From Poa pratensis (lineage: Eukaryota > Streptophyta > Magnoliopsida > Poales > Poaceae), in contig CAMZMU010000059.1 of assembly GCA_947311845.1 (NCBI GenBank), positions 39,049,226-39,113,225 on the forward strand: a DNA stretch of 64,000 bases, in the 5' to 3' direction. Made by a program: the position numbers and the translations under genes. The notes beneath the pieces are model-generated. The model ran no database searches. It had not been told where the DNA came from and worked only from the letters and a program-made list of their open reading frames with translations. How positions within the stretch are numbered: the first letter of the stretch is position 1; every line of letters begins with the position of its first letter. Shown piece by piece: positions 44,150 to 55,120 of the stretch.

Positions 44150-44254
44150 ATGGTGTGGAGCTACAAGAGTTCTTCTATGAGGCTAAAAGGCTTACTCTTG
44201 CATGTCTAGATTGAAGAGTTCACCATGGTGTGGAGCTACAAGAGTTCTTCTCTG
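44150..44254. repeat. Direct repeat of about 30 bp
   Basis: TGGTGTGGAGCTACAAGAGT followed by TCTTCT occurs at 44151-44176 and again at 44226-44251. The second copy leads into the TSD of the retroposon at 44259. Confidence 0.8.
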
Positions 44255-44258
44255 AGTT

Positions 44259-45619
44259 GACGAAATAGGCCGTAGCCCTGCTATCATAATAGCAAACAAC
44301 CGGTACAACCAACTTGCAATGCTGGGGCGGCAGCAAACATACACCCAAAGAAAAAAACAAGAAACAAAACGGAGACATAGGCGGATCGACTAAACGAGGC
44401 GACCCGCAACCGCTGCGCCCTCTCCAACAGAGTACCACCACGCTCCTAGCACCGAATCGACAAGTACCAAGCAGCACCTTCAAGAAGGGACGCCATGCTG
44501 CTGCCCGGATCAGGGCACTGGTCCTAGGGTTTCCCCCGGCACGGAGGGAAGCGAAGGGTAGCCTCGACGCCCTTCAGGAAGGAAGGGTGCCACCCGGAGG
44601 CGGCACCGCGTCGGTGTCAAACTAATCGACAAGGATTTCTCCCGAAAACCCCTTCCACAACCCCGGACGAACGGTAACATAGAAGCCCCGCGAGGACGAG
44701 CCTCGAAACCACCAGACTAGCCGCCCACCAATCATGCGCCAGACGATCCCGAAGCCACCAACGTCGTCTCACCGAAGTAGCCGCCACGTGGTCTGCAAGA
44801 CGGATGTGAGGGGAAGAGTGAACCGAGGTCAGCAGCACAGCGGCCGCGCGGGAGGGAACAACCTCCACCGCCGGAGGCGGTAGTCGACCGGACACGGCAA
44901 CAGAGCACACCAATCCCCGTAAAGCCCCCACGGGGGCACAACAGTTCTAATAGGGTCCGGCCGAGCCCGAACGGGCCCGTGAAGCTCGCCGCCATGCTGC
45001 AACAGGCTGGCCACCGTCGCCGCCATCCCCTGCACCTTCTCCGTCAGCACCATCCGCAGAACGAGCTTCAGATCAGGCCGGCCCGCCCAAACCCAGATGG
45101 GGCCCCGCGGGCCCAGATCTGGGCCGCCAGGGCTGGCCACCCACTCTGCGTCTCGTCGGCACCCGCTGCACCGCGTCGCCCCGCTTGCAGGCATGCGTCA
45201 CCGCCGCCACGCCACTCCCCGACCACGGCCGGACCGCCGCCGCCCAAACAGCACCACCGCCAAGAGGGGAGAGCCCCGTCTCCGCCCTACATGGCGCGGG
45301 TAAGGACGAGCCGCCGCCGCCGCCGGCGTCGCCCGTGGCGCCCGGCGGACCCTGCCGACGGCGGCGACGGGGAAGAACGGAGGAGGGAGGGGTTGGAAGG
45401 ACGGCGCGGGGGGTCGCGCGCCGCCGCACGGGGGCGACGGCCACGCGAGCGGAAGGAAGGGGAGAGGGAGTGGGGAGAGGCGGCGGCGCGCCAGCGGCTG
45501 CGAGGAACCCTAGCCGGAACCCTTGCGGAAGGCGAGAGGAAGAAAGGTCGAGAGAGTTCTAAACTTTATGTTCGCGAGAGGAAGAAAGGTCGAGGAACCC
45601 TAGCCGGGTCGCCTGTCTG
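44259..45619 (-). mobile_element. RT-less LINE-like retroposon with 11-bp TSD
   Basis: TTCTCTGAGTT flanks the unit at 44248-44258 and 45620-45630. On the minus strand it begins with a GC-rich, C/T-rich leader. It ends with TTTGCTATTATGATAGCAGG, then GCTACGGCCTATTTCGTCA, the same 3' tail as the fragment at 55722. No reverse transcriptase or other domain is visible; overlapping GC-rich frames (for example 44979-45671 plus, which crosses the TSD) are not convincing. It looks like a LINE leader joined to a LINE tail, mobilised in trans. A partial duplication of CGAGAGGAAGAAAGGTCGAG occurs near 45530-45592. Confidence 0.7.
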
Positions 45620-45884
45620 TTCTCTGAGTTCTCTCGCTACAATTAATCTCTTTGTGGTAATATATTATTAATTGTGGCAAAATGTATTTAAGACCAAAAC
45701 ATAAGTAATATGACAACAAACAAACTACTATATCAAAACTACAATGCTCGTATAATTTACCTTGTTAATGCTCTCATAAAGAGCATAATACAACAAAATT
45801 AACAAAAAAAATGTAAGCTCAGTGCGTGAGCTCAAGAGATCTCTCTTTTGACCCTAAGTTTGAACTTAGTTTAATTTTAATTAT

Positions 45885-46114
45885 GTTCCTAAAAATAAGG
45901 TGTATAATTTTGTTTTGCAGTCAAACCATGTGAAGTTTGATCAATTTTATAGATAAAATTATCAACAACTAAAAGTTTGATTAGCTAAATATATTTGATG
46001 ATGTATTTATCAAGTTTTATTAGACATTGCAGAAGTTGAGTGTTTTCTAAAAGTTTGGTCAAACTTGATATGATTTGACTTTTGATAAAATTTACACGCC
46101 TTATTTTACGGAAC
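45885..46114. mobile_element. Degenerate Stowaway-like MITE
   Basis: The inverted ends TTCCTAAAAATAAGGTGTA (left) and ACACGCCTTATTTTACGGAA (right) enclose an AT-rich palindromic interior with repeated AGTTTGRTCAA motifs. No clean TA TSD or CTCCCTCC tip remains. Confidence 0.5.
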
Positions 46115-46120
46115 AGAACT

Positions 46121-46740
46121 CTTAGGATCATCTACAATGTGACATTTACAAGGGGTCACTTGGGCAAAAATCGTGCCTTCAATCCGACATCGGCATTGGC
46201 GTCACCATTTGAATTGGAATTGGACGCCAGCCGGTTGCTTCGAACGGTTTTTGATCTTAAAATTATTTAAGTGATTGTTTCCTAGCTGTTTTCATCTTAG
46301 GCAGAGGCTTATGAACGTAACATTGGCATTTTCATGTTATTAAGCGCATGTATAAGCTCTCTACCACAATGTATAAACTCTGTTGCAGAGGACATGCCCT
46401 AAATGATTTTCTTTAGAAAAGAAGTTCAGTCCTTTGATCTTAGGGCCATCTACAACGTGACATTTACAAGGGTCAATAGGGAATAAATCATGTCTTCAAT
46501 CCGAAAATCGTCCTTGGCATCACCACTTGAATTGGGAATCGGACGCCAGCCGATTGTTTGGAATCATTTGAGATGTTAAAATTATTTAAGGGATTGTTGC
46601 CTACCTGTTTTCATCTTAGGCACATTTTCATGTTATTAGGCGCATGTATAATCTCTCTACCACAATGTATAAACTCCGTTCCAGAGGACATGCCATAAAT
46701 GATTTTCTTTAAAAAAAGAAGTTCAGTCCTTTGATCTTAA
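46121..46740. repeat. Tandem duplication of a ~310-bp non-coding unit
   Basis: Unit 1 (46121-46440) and unit 2 (46441-46740) share CATCTACAAYGTGACATTTA, GGACGCCAGCCG, TTTTCATCTTAGGCA, TCTACCACAATGTATAAACT and TTCAGTCCTTTGATCTTA in the same order, with scattered substitutions and a ~20-bp deletion in unit 2. No coding sequence. Confidence 0.85.
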
Positions 46741-46759
46741 CTGAAAGTCACAACATTAA

Positions 46760-48240
46760 TTAGAAGAAGAAATTAACAGGAGTATGAGCTAAGATTGCAC
46801 TTGTTTTTTTTGTACACCACGGTAGAGCTGGGCCTGTTTTTTTCTGCGGAGAAACCTTGCAGTTACAACTCGCCTCGGGCTTTCCACCCGAAATAGCGGG
46901 ATGCCAAACCTTTTTTTGGATCGCAACAAAAGAAAAAGACCATCTTCCGGGTACCAGACCGCAAAACCGGCCCAGTCTCGTCTCGTCTGATCGCATAAAC
47001 AACGGGCATCAAAGCCGCCGCTCGCTGTGGGGGCCCACCGAGGCGCGGTGCGTAGGGCGGCACGTTGTGGCAGCAGCACGTCACGGGCAGCGCGGGCCCC
47101 AGCGGCGGAAGAACGACGATGACAGGCGCGCCTACTACGCATCTCTCGCGATCCGTGCGTCCCAGCAGACGCAGCATCCATCCGGGCGGGCGTGCGGGTC
47201 TCAGATCCGCCGCCCGACAGCGTGGGCACGTGGCCGGCCGGCTCGACGACGCGGCACGGCACCGCACCGCAGGCGCAGCGAGAAGCTCGAGTCTCGCCGT
47301 GAGTTTTGTTTGTTATTGATGGAAAAAATGAATCTGGTTGAACGGCATCGTCGGCGGCGCCGGCTGCGTGACGTCGCGCGGGACACGGGGACGCGATTCG
47401 GGAGGAACGGTGCCGCTGGGCCTGTCGCGACCACGTAAAGTGCGGCGATAAAATAAATATGTGTGTGAATAAATCTGAGATGGAGAGAGGGACGGGTGAG
47501 TGAGGCGGCAGCGGCAGGCGAGCCAAGTGTCTGCGTCGGGCGGCGGGCGCGTCGTGTTGCCTGGATGGACGATCGGATCAGCCGGCGATCGGGGGTAGCC
47601 AGCTACCAACCGTTTCCCTTGGCCCCGCATTGAAAGCGCGAGCGGCGTATGGGGTGTGAACGGACCGGACCGACAGCGCGGGCTGACCGGCACGAGCCGG
47701 TTGCTGTACTGCCGTCTGCCGTGGCGGTGGGGTGTCGACGGACGGCGACGTCCCCACGCCGCACGCTCGCGGCGCGGCGCTGCTGCCACAGTTTCCAGGA
47801 CCACGGCGAAGGGTGGTAGTGGTGAGTGACGGGAGCGGAGGGTGGGCGGTGCGCGTAGTACGCCGTATCGCGCGCGTACTCACTACAGGCAGGCAGGCAG
47901 GCACCGCCTCTGGTGCCGTGCGTACAGTACATTTATTTCGGGTGAGCGGCGTGCGTGTACAGGGCACGGAAAGCGAGGAGGAGGAGGCCAGCCACGGAAT
48001 TCCAGGTGGGTCTCTCTCAGGACGGTAGTAACCTTGTCGGACACTCACGCTCGCCGACGAGGACGCACGCTTAACCACCACAGGCCGTGCTTGCTCCGAT
48101 GAGTCGCCGTATTTCCAAAAGATGCGGCGGCAGGCACCGCCTGTCTTCCCTCTATCTCTCCGTCGGTGTGAAACCCTACCACTTGCTTGATTTTCCCTTT
48201 GCAACAGCCAACTGCAGGTAATTAGCACGTACCTACTCCA
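46760..48240. other. GC-rich interval, no convincing gene
   Basis: Overlapping open frames of 80-245 codons exist on both strands (46789-47526 minus, 46857-47438 plus and others), but none contains a recognisable domain and they overlap each other. A short (GGCA)n tract is at about 47887-47903. It may be low-copy regulatory or exonic DNA. Confidence 0.3.
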
Positions 48241-48417
48241 GACCCCTCGTGAGTTTGGAACAACATCTCGATCCGGTTCTCAATCCTGCTCAAGACCTGA
48301 AAATATTTTCGATGCTTTTGCTGTGTCTACTCACGATTTGTTTGTTGCCGTGTCACATCAGGGAAGCTTTTTTCCTTCATCGTGGCATACATGGATGCCA
48401 TACCATGTCTTGTCGGC

Positions 48418-48788
48418 CGTGGAATTGTATTCCTTGGACCGCCACAGTGATGGTTATACCACACTACATCATCATCATCTCTGCATCGATCAGGCATGAC
48501 ATGAGTGTAATTTTTAAATGGTGGCTGCCACGTACGTACTAGTATAAGCCAACATGGTACTACCACGAACAATGCTCCTCCTCGATTGCATCACTGTCAC
48601 CTGGGTCAGTTGATGTTGCATTTCATTAAAAAAAATGCTGACACCCGAGTGCTCTCTGGAACTCACCAAGTTCTTGTTCTTGATGATGATGATCAAGAGA
48701 TTCTTGGCCGCACTAACATACTGCCGCCCTGTGCTTTCGAAGTTTCGATCAGAGGATCTATGGACTACCTGTACAATATTGTCAAATT
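48418..48788 (+). repeat. Duplicated segment, copy 1 (partner 55121-55715)
   Basis: GTGGAATTGTATTCCTT, GTGTAATTTTTAAATGG, GCCAACATGGTAC, CTTGGGTCAGTTGATGT-like and GAGGATCTATGGACTAC motifs occur in the same order and orientation at 55121-55715. The function is unknown. It could be an old segmental duplication or a dispersed repeat. Confidence 0.65.
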
Positions 48789-48800
48789 TCAAGAAGCACC

Positions 48801-49556
48801 AGGCGACAAGACAGAGCTCGGCCGACGCTCTCCTCTCTATACTGTTGACAGAGGCGATTTTTGAGAACTTCCCGTCCATCCACCTCGCTCGCCGGCGATT
48901 CGCGGGATTCTCCCCTCTCCGGCGTCGCTCCGGCGGCGGGAGGGTGGAGGATCCCCTGATCCCGGCCTGTACATAGTGTAGGGTGTGGTGGGAACCCCGT
49001 CGGCGGCGTCGTGGAGGTGGCGATGGTGTCGGTGGCTAGGTGAGGGTCCGCGCGGTTCCCCTTCTGCGGTGGCGCTCCTCGGAGCTCCGGCGTGGCGCGT
49101 GCGGCTTTTGGCGGCCGGGGATCTTCGGATCTCTCGGTTTCTTCCGGTTCTTCCTCCTCCTTGCCGGCCGGCGGGGAGGTCGATCTCCACGTTGTGGAGC
49201 TTCGCTGGAGGGCCCGGAGGCTGGAACTCAGGGCTGGGCGAGCCTCGCGGCTTCTGCCAGCGCTGGGGATGAAGACGGTTGCGGCAAGGTGGTCGTGCTG
49301 GAGCGGGAGGGTGCTCGCCGTGCTCATTCATCGGCATAAACTCCGCCGCTGCGCGGCGGACGGGCTCTGCGACGATCTTCAAGGAAGGAGGTGCCCTCGG
49401 GCCGTGGCTAGAAGGAGGTTGGCGGTCTTCGTCTTCATCGCCGGTGGAGTTGCTGGTGCTTGTTCTGTTCCCTGCGTTGGCTTTCTGTACTTTGTTCTCG
49501 TACTTCATACGATGTATGTAGTACTTTCTGATTGTACGCATGCTTTCAAAAAAAAA
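48801..49556 (+). mobile_element. RT-less retroposon with poly(A) and 12-bp TSD
   Basis: TCAAGAAGCACC flanks the unit at 48789-48800 and 49557-49568. The plus strand starts with a CT-rich leader (CTCTCCTCTCTATACTG), has a GC-rich body, then an AT-rich 3' part (GTACTTTGTTCTCGTACTTC) and an A9 tail at 49548-49556. Body frames on both strands have no known domain. The features are those of a LINE-mobilised non-autonomous retroposon, 756 bp long. Confidence 0.8.
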
Positions 49557-49568
49557 TCAAGAAGCACC

Positions 49569-50430
49569 GACAACCCTGGAAATGCGTTCGACACACCACA
49601 AATTATGTCCGTTTTGGTGGTATCGGACACTTGTCCGACCAATTACAAGTTGCTGCCCACACCAACACCCCCAAACGTAACAAAAGAAACATTGCGAGTA
49701 AGAAGGATTTGATCATGAATGATCGCTTGTTTAAAGCACTCGTGACGCTCCCAGTGAACTTAAGGAAACCATGGCTGGGTCATCCATGCGGCAGGGCAAC
49801 CAGAGTCTAGCCTATTTAGGGGCTCACACTCTGTGCACACGTTTTTTATGCCTTGTGTAGTATGAAACTTACTAGCAAAGGCATAAATAGTCAACTATGA
49901 GGGATAAAGGCCGTGAAGAAAAGAAATAATAAGAAAGATAAAGACCCTTAAGGTCCATCCTGCTAGTCTAGAAACGTGACGGTACACCACAGTTTGATCC
50001 ATACAATTACAAAGACGATTTCAATCAGAGAGACGGTCTTCACTTGGTTGCCCCCAAACAACATGCTAATTAATAAAATTGCCGTATTCTACTACTTGTT
50101 GGTTCACTCTTAATTTCTTCTATCCCTACAAATTTCATCAATCTTGTAAGCACTATGGATTTCGAATTATATCACCTTTGATTATTTTCTGGTTTCATTA
50201 GCGCTCACTCCGTCGAATTTTTTTAAATAGCCAGACGGGTAATGAAGGATAGAGATGGCTGATTATTTATTCTATTTTACCCCAATAAATTTAGCTGTTC
50301 AGCCTAGTCATCGCAAAAAAATACAAAATAAACATTTGTTTTGTTTTGAGAAAATAAATTGGTCGACTTTTCCCTCTCCTTTGATAAAGTGCTTATGCTC
50401 CAGGGTGCACTCGCGGCAAGTCATTTGGGA
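49569..50430. other. Intergenic sequence, no gene seen
   Basis: Continuation of the segment interrupted by the retroposon. Mixed composition, no motif recognised. Confidence 0.35.
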
Positions 50431-50537
50431 GGTTTGGGGGGCTAGGAAGGCATTTTTGGTTTGGTTTGTGAGGCGAGGGAAATACATGGAATTTTGGTAA
50501 GACTTTAACAAACTCAAGCTGTGTGTGTGGGTGGTGT

Positions 50538-50562
50538 GGGGGGGGGGGGGGGGGGGGGGGGG
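50538..50562. repeat. Poly(G) tract, 25 bases
   Basis: An uninterrupted G25 run, followed by GCAGTGCCCCCC. A shorter G15 run sits at the homologous place in the second duplicate (52029-52043). Its length may be unreliable in any assembly. Confidence 0.95.
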
Positions 50563-51233
50563 CAGTGCCCCCCTAAAGTACACATAGCACCAATGTTTGC
50601 GGCCGTGGCCGCATTTTCATAATTATCGTCCTTGAGCTCGTCCTACGCCCCTGGAGCATTGTCGCGGTGGATTCGAGGTCGAGCTTGATACGAAAAAGCT
50701 GCTACCGGTACTTGTCAGCAAGCCGTCACCAGCTGCCCTCGCATGGAGGAACGCCGGCGCGAGGGCGAGTAGTGGGAAAACTTGGTGCTTCTCCATGGCA
50801 AATTGATGATTCGAGGCGGAGCTTGACGCAGTGACGAGCCACATAGTGTATTTGTTTCTTCTATTCGGTTGTTATGTTTGCAGCGGATACTCTCCTTCTC
50901 AACGTTTATTTATGATCCGGAGTGAAATGCGTGGAATGTCCAACAAGAAGTGTAATTCAAGGTTTAGCTTGAACTGCGACATGTTCATGCAGCCTAGTAC
51001 AAAACTGCTGGAGCTAACTCGTGACACCGTATGCGCGTCTTGACCTTTCCTTAATGGTACATGAAAAAAAATAAAGTGTCATGCTTTGCATACTTATTTC
51101 CATGATTTTTCCTGCTCTCTCCGTACAGAAAAGAATGTCACTAAAATGGATCCTTTTCCAGACGAAGAAAGTACTTGTTTTTGTTGTTGTGACCTTGTTC
51201 GGATTGTTTTATTGTTATATATGTGAAATAATA

Positions 51234-51433
51234 CTCACTCCTTTCCATAATATTCTGTCCGTTCCAAAAATAAGTGTCTTTACTTGTCTAAACAAGGATG
51301 TATCTAGACGTGTTTCATATCTAGATATATATTCATATTTTGACAAATCTAAGACACTTATTTCGGGACGGAGGGAGTATAAGACCTTTTAGATATATTT
51401 AAAAGTTGACAACATATGGAGGGAAAGGAGTGA
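51234..51433. mobile_element. Stowaway-type MITE (outer), interrupted by another MITE
   Basis: The left arm CTCACTCCTTTCCATAATA pairs with the right arm ACATATGGAGGGAAAGGAGTG. Removing the inner element (51253-51377) and one TA rejoins CCATAATA with TAAGACCTTTTAG, giving a conventional Stowaway of about 70 bp. The left TA TSD is present, the right one is lost. Confidence 0.6.
51253..51377. mobile_element. Stowaway MITE nested in the preceding MITE
   Basis: The arms GTCCGTTCCAAAAATAAGTG and CACTTATTTCGGGACGGAGG are complementary. TA dinucleotides at 51251-51252 and 51378-51379 form the TSD. Confidence 0.75.
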
Positions 51434-51518
51434 ATCTACACACTAAAATATGTCTAGATACATCTACATATGTATAAATCAAGAAAAAACTAAAAGTTTT
51501 ATGTTTAAAATGGAGGTA

Positions 51519-51641
51519 CTCCCTCTGTTTCCATATTAGATACTCATCTATATTTAGATACGGATACATGTAGACATGTTTTAGTGTTAGATACACCCAT
51601 ATCTATATATAGGTGAGTTATCTAATATGGAACGAATAGAG
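51519..51641. mobile_element. Stowaway MITE, 123 bp
   Basis: It starts CTCCCTCTGTTTCCATATTA and ends TAATATGGAACGAATAGAG, with TSD TA on both sides (51517-51518 and 51642-51643). Classical short palindromic Stowaway. Confidence 0.85.
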
Positions 51642-52113
51642 TAGCACATAAATATTTTAATATACACGCAACTAATTTCCATACATTACACAGCTTTATA
51701 TTGTCCAAACTCAACAATATATTTAATTCTACGGTTTTCACATCCAACCAGGAATTTGATGTCATCCTTTGACCCAATAGGAAAATCGTATACATGTATA
51801 CGAGTAGCAGTATTATTTTGCGGAAATCCATAACGGGTAGCAGGTGCAGATGCACCCACTACCCAAAAAACAAAATTTGAAATGTCAAAAATTCTGAGGT
51901 ATGAGGACGTCTTTCAATGATGCTAGGAAGGCATTTTTGGCCTTTATTCCGAGGTAGGGGCAAATACATTGTATTTTGGCAAAAAAACTAACAAACTCAA
52001 GGCAGACCGCGGGGCGGGGGGAAGGGAAGGGGGGGGGGGGGGGCAGTGGCCCGCCTGATGTACACATACCTCCACCATTATTCTGATCGGTATTATATTA
52101 TCATACAATTTTA

Positions 52114-52273
52114 CTCCCTCCGTTCATAAATATAGATGTTTTAGCTTTTGTGCATATTCACATGTGTCAACATGTATGTAGACATGTTTTAATATGTATA
52201 CACACTTATTTGGGTGTGCACCTAGTCAACATGTGAGATAGCTAAAACATCTTATATTAAAAAACAGAGGGAG
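52114..52273. mobile_element. Stowaway MITE, 160 bp
   Basis: It starts CTCCCTCCGTTCATAAATAT and ends TATTAAAAAACAGAGGGAG, with TSD TA at 52112-52113 and 52274-52275. The interior is palindromic (GATGTTTTAGCT against AGCTAAAACATC). Confidence 0.88.
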
Positions 52274-52670
52274 TACATATCAAGCTTGCTGATATTTGGT
52301 TCGATGTTTAACTTCATGTACGAAGCCTGGAATGTTTCTGAACGGTTGCGCTCGTTCTTGAGCTCGACCCGCAATTACAACTTGCCACCCACGATATCAA
52401 AATGAGTTTTTATTTATTTATGAAGTGTAATTCAAGGTTTAGTTTGTTAGTATGTGACATGTTTATGCACGTCTAGTCCAAAACTGCTGGAGGTAAACGT
52501 TATATGTGTGAAAAATAATACATAAACATTTTTAGTATACTCGCAACTATTTATATTACACAAGTTTATATTATCTAGACTCAATAAAATAGTCAATTCT
52601 ACGGTTTGCACATCCAATCCGGAATTGGAATTGGATGCCATCCTTGGATCCAATAGGAAAGATCATGCAC

Positions 52671-53105
52671 ATCCAGACAACAGATTTGCTATTGGAGGCT
52701 AACTCAGTTTTGGTATTTCTACCCCGGTTCAATTCAAAGACTGAATACATAAATCCAAAGAAAGCCTAATATTATCTATGTTCTTCCTTTCCCCTTCCTT
52801 ATATTGTACGGAATATTTTGCTTAGTCTCAACAGGGATCCTGACGGGTGATTGTTAGACCCGTTCCCACTAGTGATCACTAGGCTAGCCAAGAGCTGCAA
52901 TCTTAGAGCGTGATGCGCGTGTGTGGAAGAAAAAAAAATGGAGGGTATAGAGCATTTAGTCAAGGTCGCATCTTTACCGTCGTTGTGACGGTGGAGTGGC
53001 TATATTCTATGGCTCAAGAGAAATTATTTAAGGAATTTGCACAATAGATACCCGCTCACGGCTAACTCCCTCGTCGTTTTCAAGAACAAGAAGTATAGCA
53101 AGTTG
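52671..53105. other. Intergenic sequence, no gene seen
   Basis: AT-rich, no motif or repeat recognised. It ends at the TSD of the retroposon at 53115. Confidence 0.35.
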
Positions 53106-53114
53106 GCATGTGCA

Positions 53115-53998
53115 GCGTTTTTTTTTTTTTTGAACAAAGAAAGGCCCCGAAGGGCCTAGAATACTGCATTCATTCCAACAGCGGTGGGTTACATATGGCC
53201 TGAAGGTCCAAAAGAGAATAGAAATTACAACAAGGACCCGCAGTTTTATAGAAAGGACCCTGGTACTTAGAACATAAACACAATCGAGTCCTTCTCCACC
53301 ACATTGAAGAACTGCGCTCGCAAGCCTGGCCAGCATCGATGTTGCCGAGGACAAACCACTTGGAACACCGGCGCCGGGGAGCGCCAGAATGGAGCGCCTG
53401 AAAAGCCTCCGCATCGGCATCTCACCTCGAGGTTGATGAACATCCCGCAGCATGCGGCTGAGGAGGGCCGCCCTTCGGCCATGAAGAGCAGGGGCAAGGC
53501 ATCGTCGGCCATCACAGGTCCCCTGCTGAAGAACTCCTAGGAACTCCTGCAGCACCAGATCGAGAGGCAAGGCAACCGAAACATACCAGACCGCACCATC
53601 TCCATGATGGACACGAAAGGGAAGCTCGGCGCCCAGCCCGTGGAAGGGAGAAGAGCGCTTATTGAAGAAGGCTGCCGTAAATCTACCGACGGCCATCCCC
53701 CACCATGGAGGCTTGACGGAGGGCATCACACGACGAGCTTGGCGTCGCGCCAGGACGCTAGAGCTGCAGGCCTTCGGGGAAAGGTAGACGACATAGCGCC
53801 ATACGCCACAAGGGACAAGCTACAACAGAAACAAAACCTACAGTACTATCTACAGCCCGTGCTACGCATCCTCGTCCACGCCGGCCGGCAACGCCGCCGA
53901 AGAGGAGAGGGGAGCGAGCCGGGGACGGAAGGAGGAGGCGAAAGTCTACTCTCAAGGCAGAAGCGGTGGGAAGGAAGGGCAGTGGGGTTGAGAGTGCT
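53115..53998 (-). mobile_element. RT-less retroposon with poly(A) and 9-bp TSD
   Basis: GCATGTGCA flanks the unit at 53106-53114 and 53999-54007. The minus strand begins with a CT-rich leader, has a GC-rich body, and ends GGCCCTTCGGGGCCTTTCTT then an A14 tail (T-run at 53118-53131). A frame of about 200 codons starts at 53729 minus and spans most of the body but reads past the poly(A), so it is not a clean gene, and I recognise no domain in it. Structure and mode of insertion match the units at 44259 and 48801. Confidence 0.78.
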
Positions 53999-54009
53999 GC
54001 ATGTGCACC

Positions 54010-55120
54010 GTGTGTTCTAGCAAAACAAAGAACTGGAGGATTTGTATATATACCTGTATAAAAGGAGCAGTGTATTTTTTTCTCGCCGGCTGCTAATCTA
54101 GAGGATGGTGCCGGCCTGCCGCCGATGCTCCCCACGGCAGGACCACACGTCGCCGCCTTCTTCCCATTTTTTCGTTTCAAGGAAATCATTCTCGTCGCCC
54201 TCTTTTTCTTCCTCCAAACTTCAGTACCCGGCCGACACATTTCGCTTTAGAAAAACACGACTGCAAGTCTGCTACCACAACGCCCGCGCTGAGTCGACTA
54301 GCGTGGGCGGGCGGGCCCGGGCCGGCGGCAGCATATTATAGTTGGCGGATTACGGCCTGGATCTGGTCGCGCACGGCGCCGAATAATTCGCGTGAGCCGT
54401 CGCCAGATACGGGGCCGGCGGGGATCTGGCCGGGAAAGGGACACCCAGCGCCGCACTGCACATCGCAAACAAAGCCATCGGCGTACGTACATCGTCGGTA
54501 CGCCCACCCGTGGTCGCTGTCCTGTCAAGATTTCCGCCGCCGGGCCCGTACCGCGTGCGCACACGTACGCCCACCGGCGGCCGGACAGAGACGTGGAGCG
54601 TACGTGCCGGCGCCGCGTTCTCCACCTTCCTTCCGAGCTCGGACGGAGCCAGTGGGACGTCTCCGTTTGCACGGTGCACGGCACAGCGCCGGCCGCCGGC
54701 CCGGTTCGTCGTCGTCTTTGCGTCCGAACTCCAGCAAGTTTCTCTCCACGCTAGCTGTCTGGTGTGCAGCGCGCCGGCCCGATCGCAACGGCCAATCCGT
54801 CGATTTGTTCACCTGCCCACGTGGATCATCGCATGACCTTGCCCGGATTCGCCGGATCGTACGTGCGGCCGCGAGGACAGACAGCGGCAGCTGGGGTTTT
54901 CTTCTTCCAGTGGGTTCCAGATTCCTTGTCCGGTCAGCGACACCCGCGTGCTTGTTTCTCGTCTGTTTTCTAAAATATTATAATCCCGATTAGCCGTACG
55001 CGTCGAGAGGAAAGACCCGGATTACACATGTCAGCGAGTGGTGCTGCTAGTGCTCATGATCTCCTTGTGACTTTCGTTGACCTTACTCTACTCGCTCTTG
55101 TAGTAGTTGTAGTAGGTGGA
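54010..55120. other. GC-rich interval, no convincing gene
   Basis: Several overlapping frames up to 160 codons on both strands lack domains. An ATG-rich stretch near 54105-54340 and CG-rich sequence to 54960 could be regulatory or exonic DNA of an unrecognised gene. Confidence 0.3.

Larger units (their letters stand above)
50431..52670. repeat. Old tandem duplication with MITEs inserted
   Basis: Three blocks recur in order: 50440-50590 with 51920-52080 (CTAGGAAGGCATTTTTGG, ACAAACTCAAG, G-run, GTACACATA); 50935-51020 with 52420-52495 (GAAGTGTAATTCAAGGTTTA); and 51640-51790 with 52505-52665 (TTCTACGGTTT, CACATCCAA, CCAATAGGAAA). Divergence is considerable. Stowaway MITEs fill the gaps. No coding sequence. 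Confidence 0.7.

Noticed and set aside
44979..45671. 230-codon plus-strand frame
   Set aside because: It runs across the TSD of the retroposon at 44259-45619 into host DNA and lies antisense to it. Arg-rich low complexity.
46789..48228. Overlapping frames of 80-245 codons on both strands
   Set aside because: Very GC-rich sequence keeps many frames open. No domains, mutual overlap and no start context favouring any of them.
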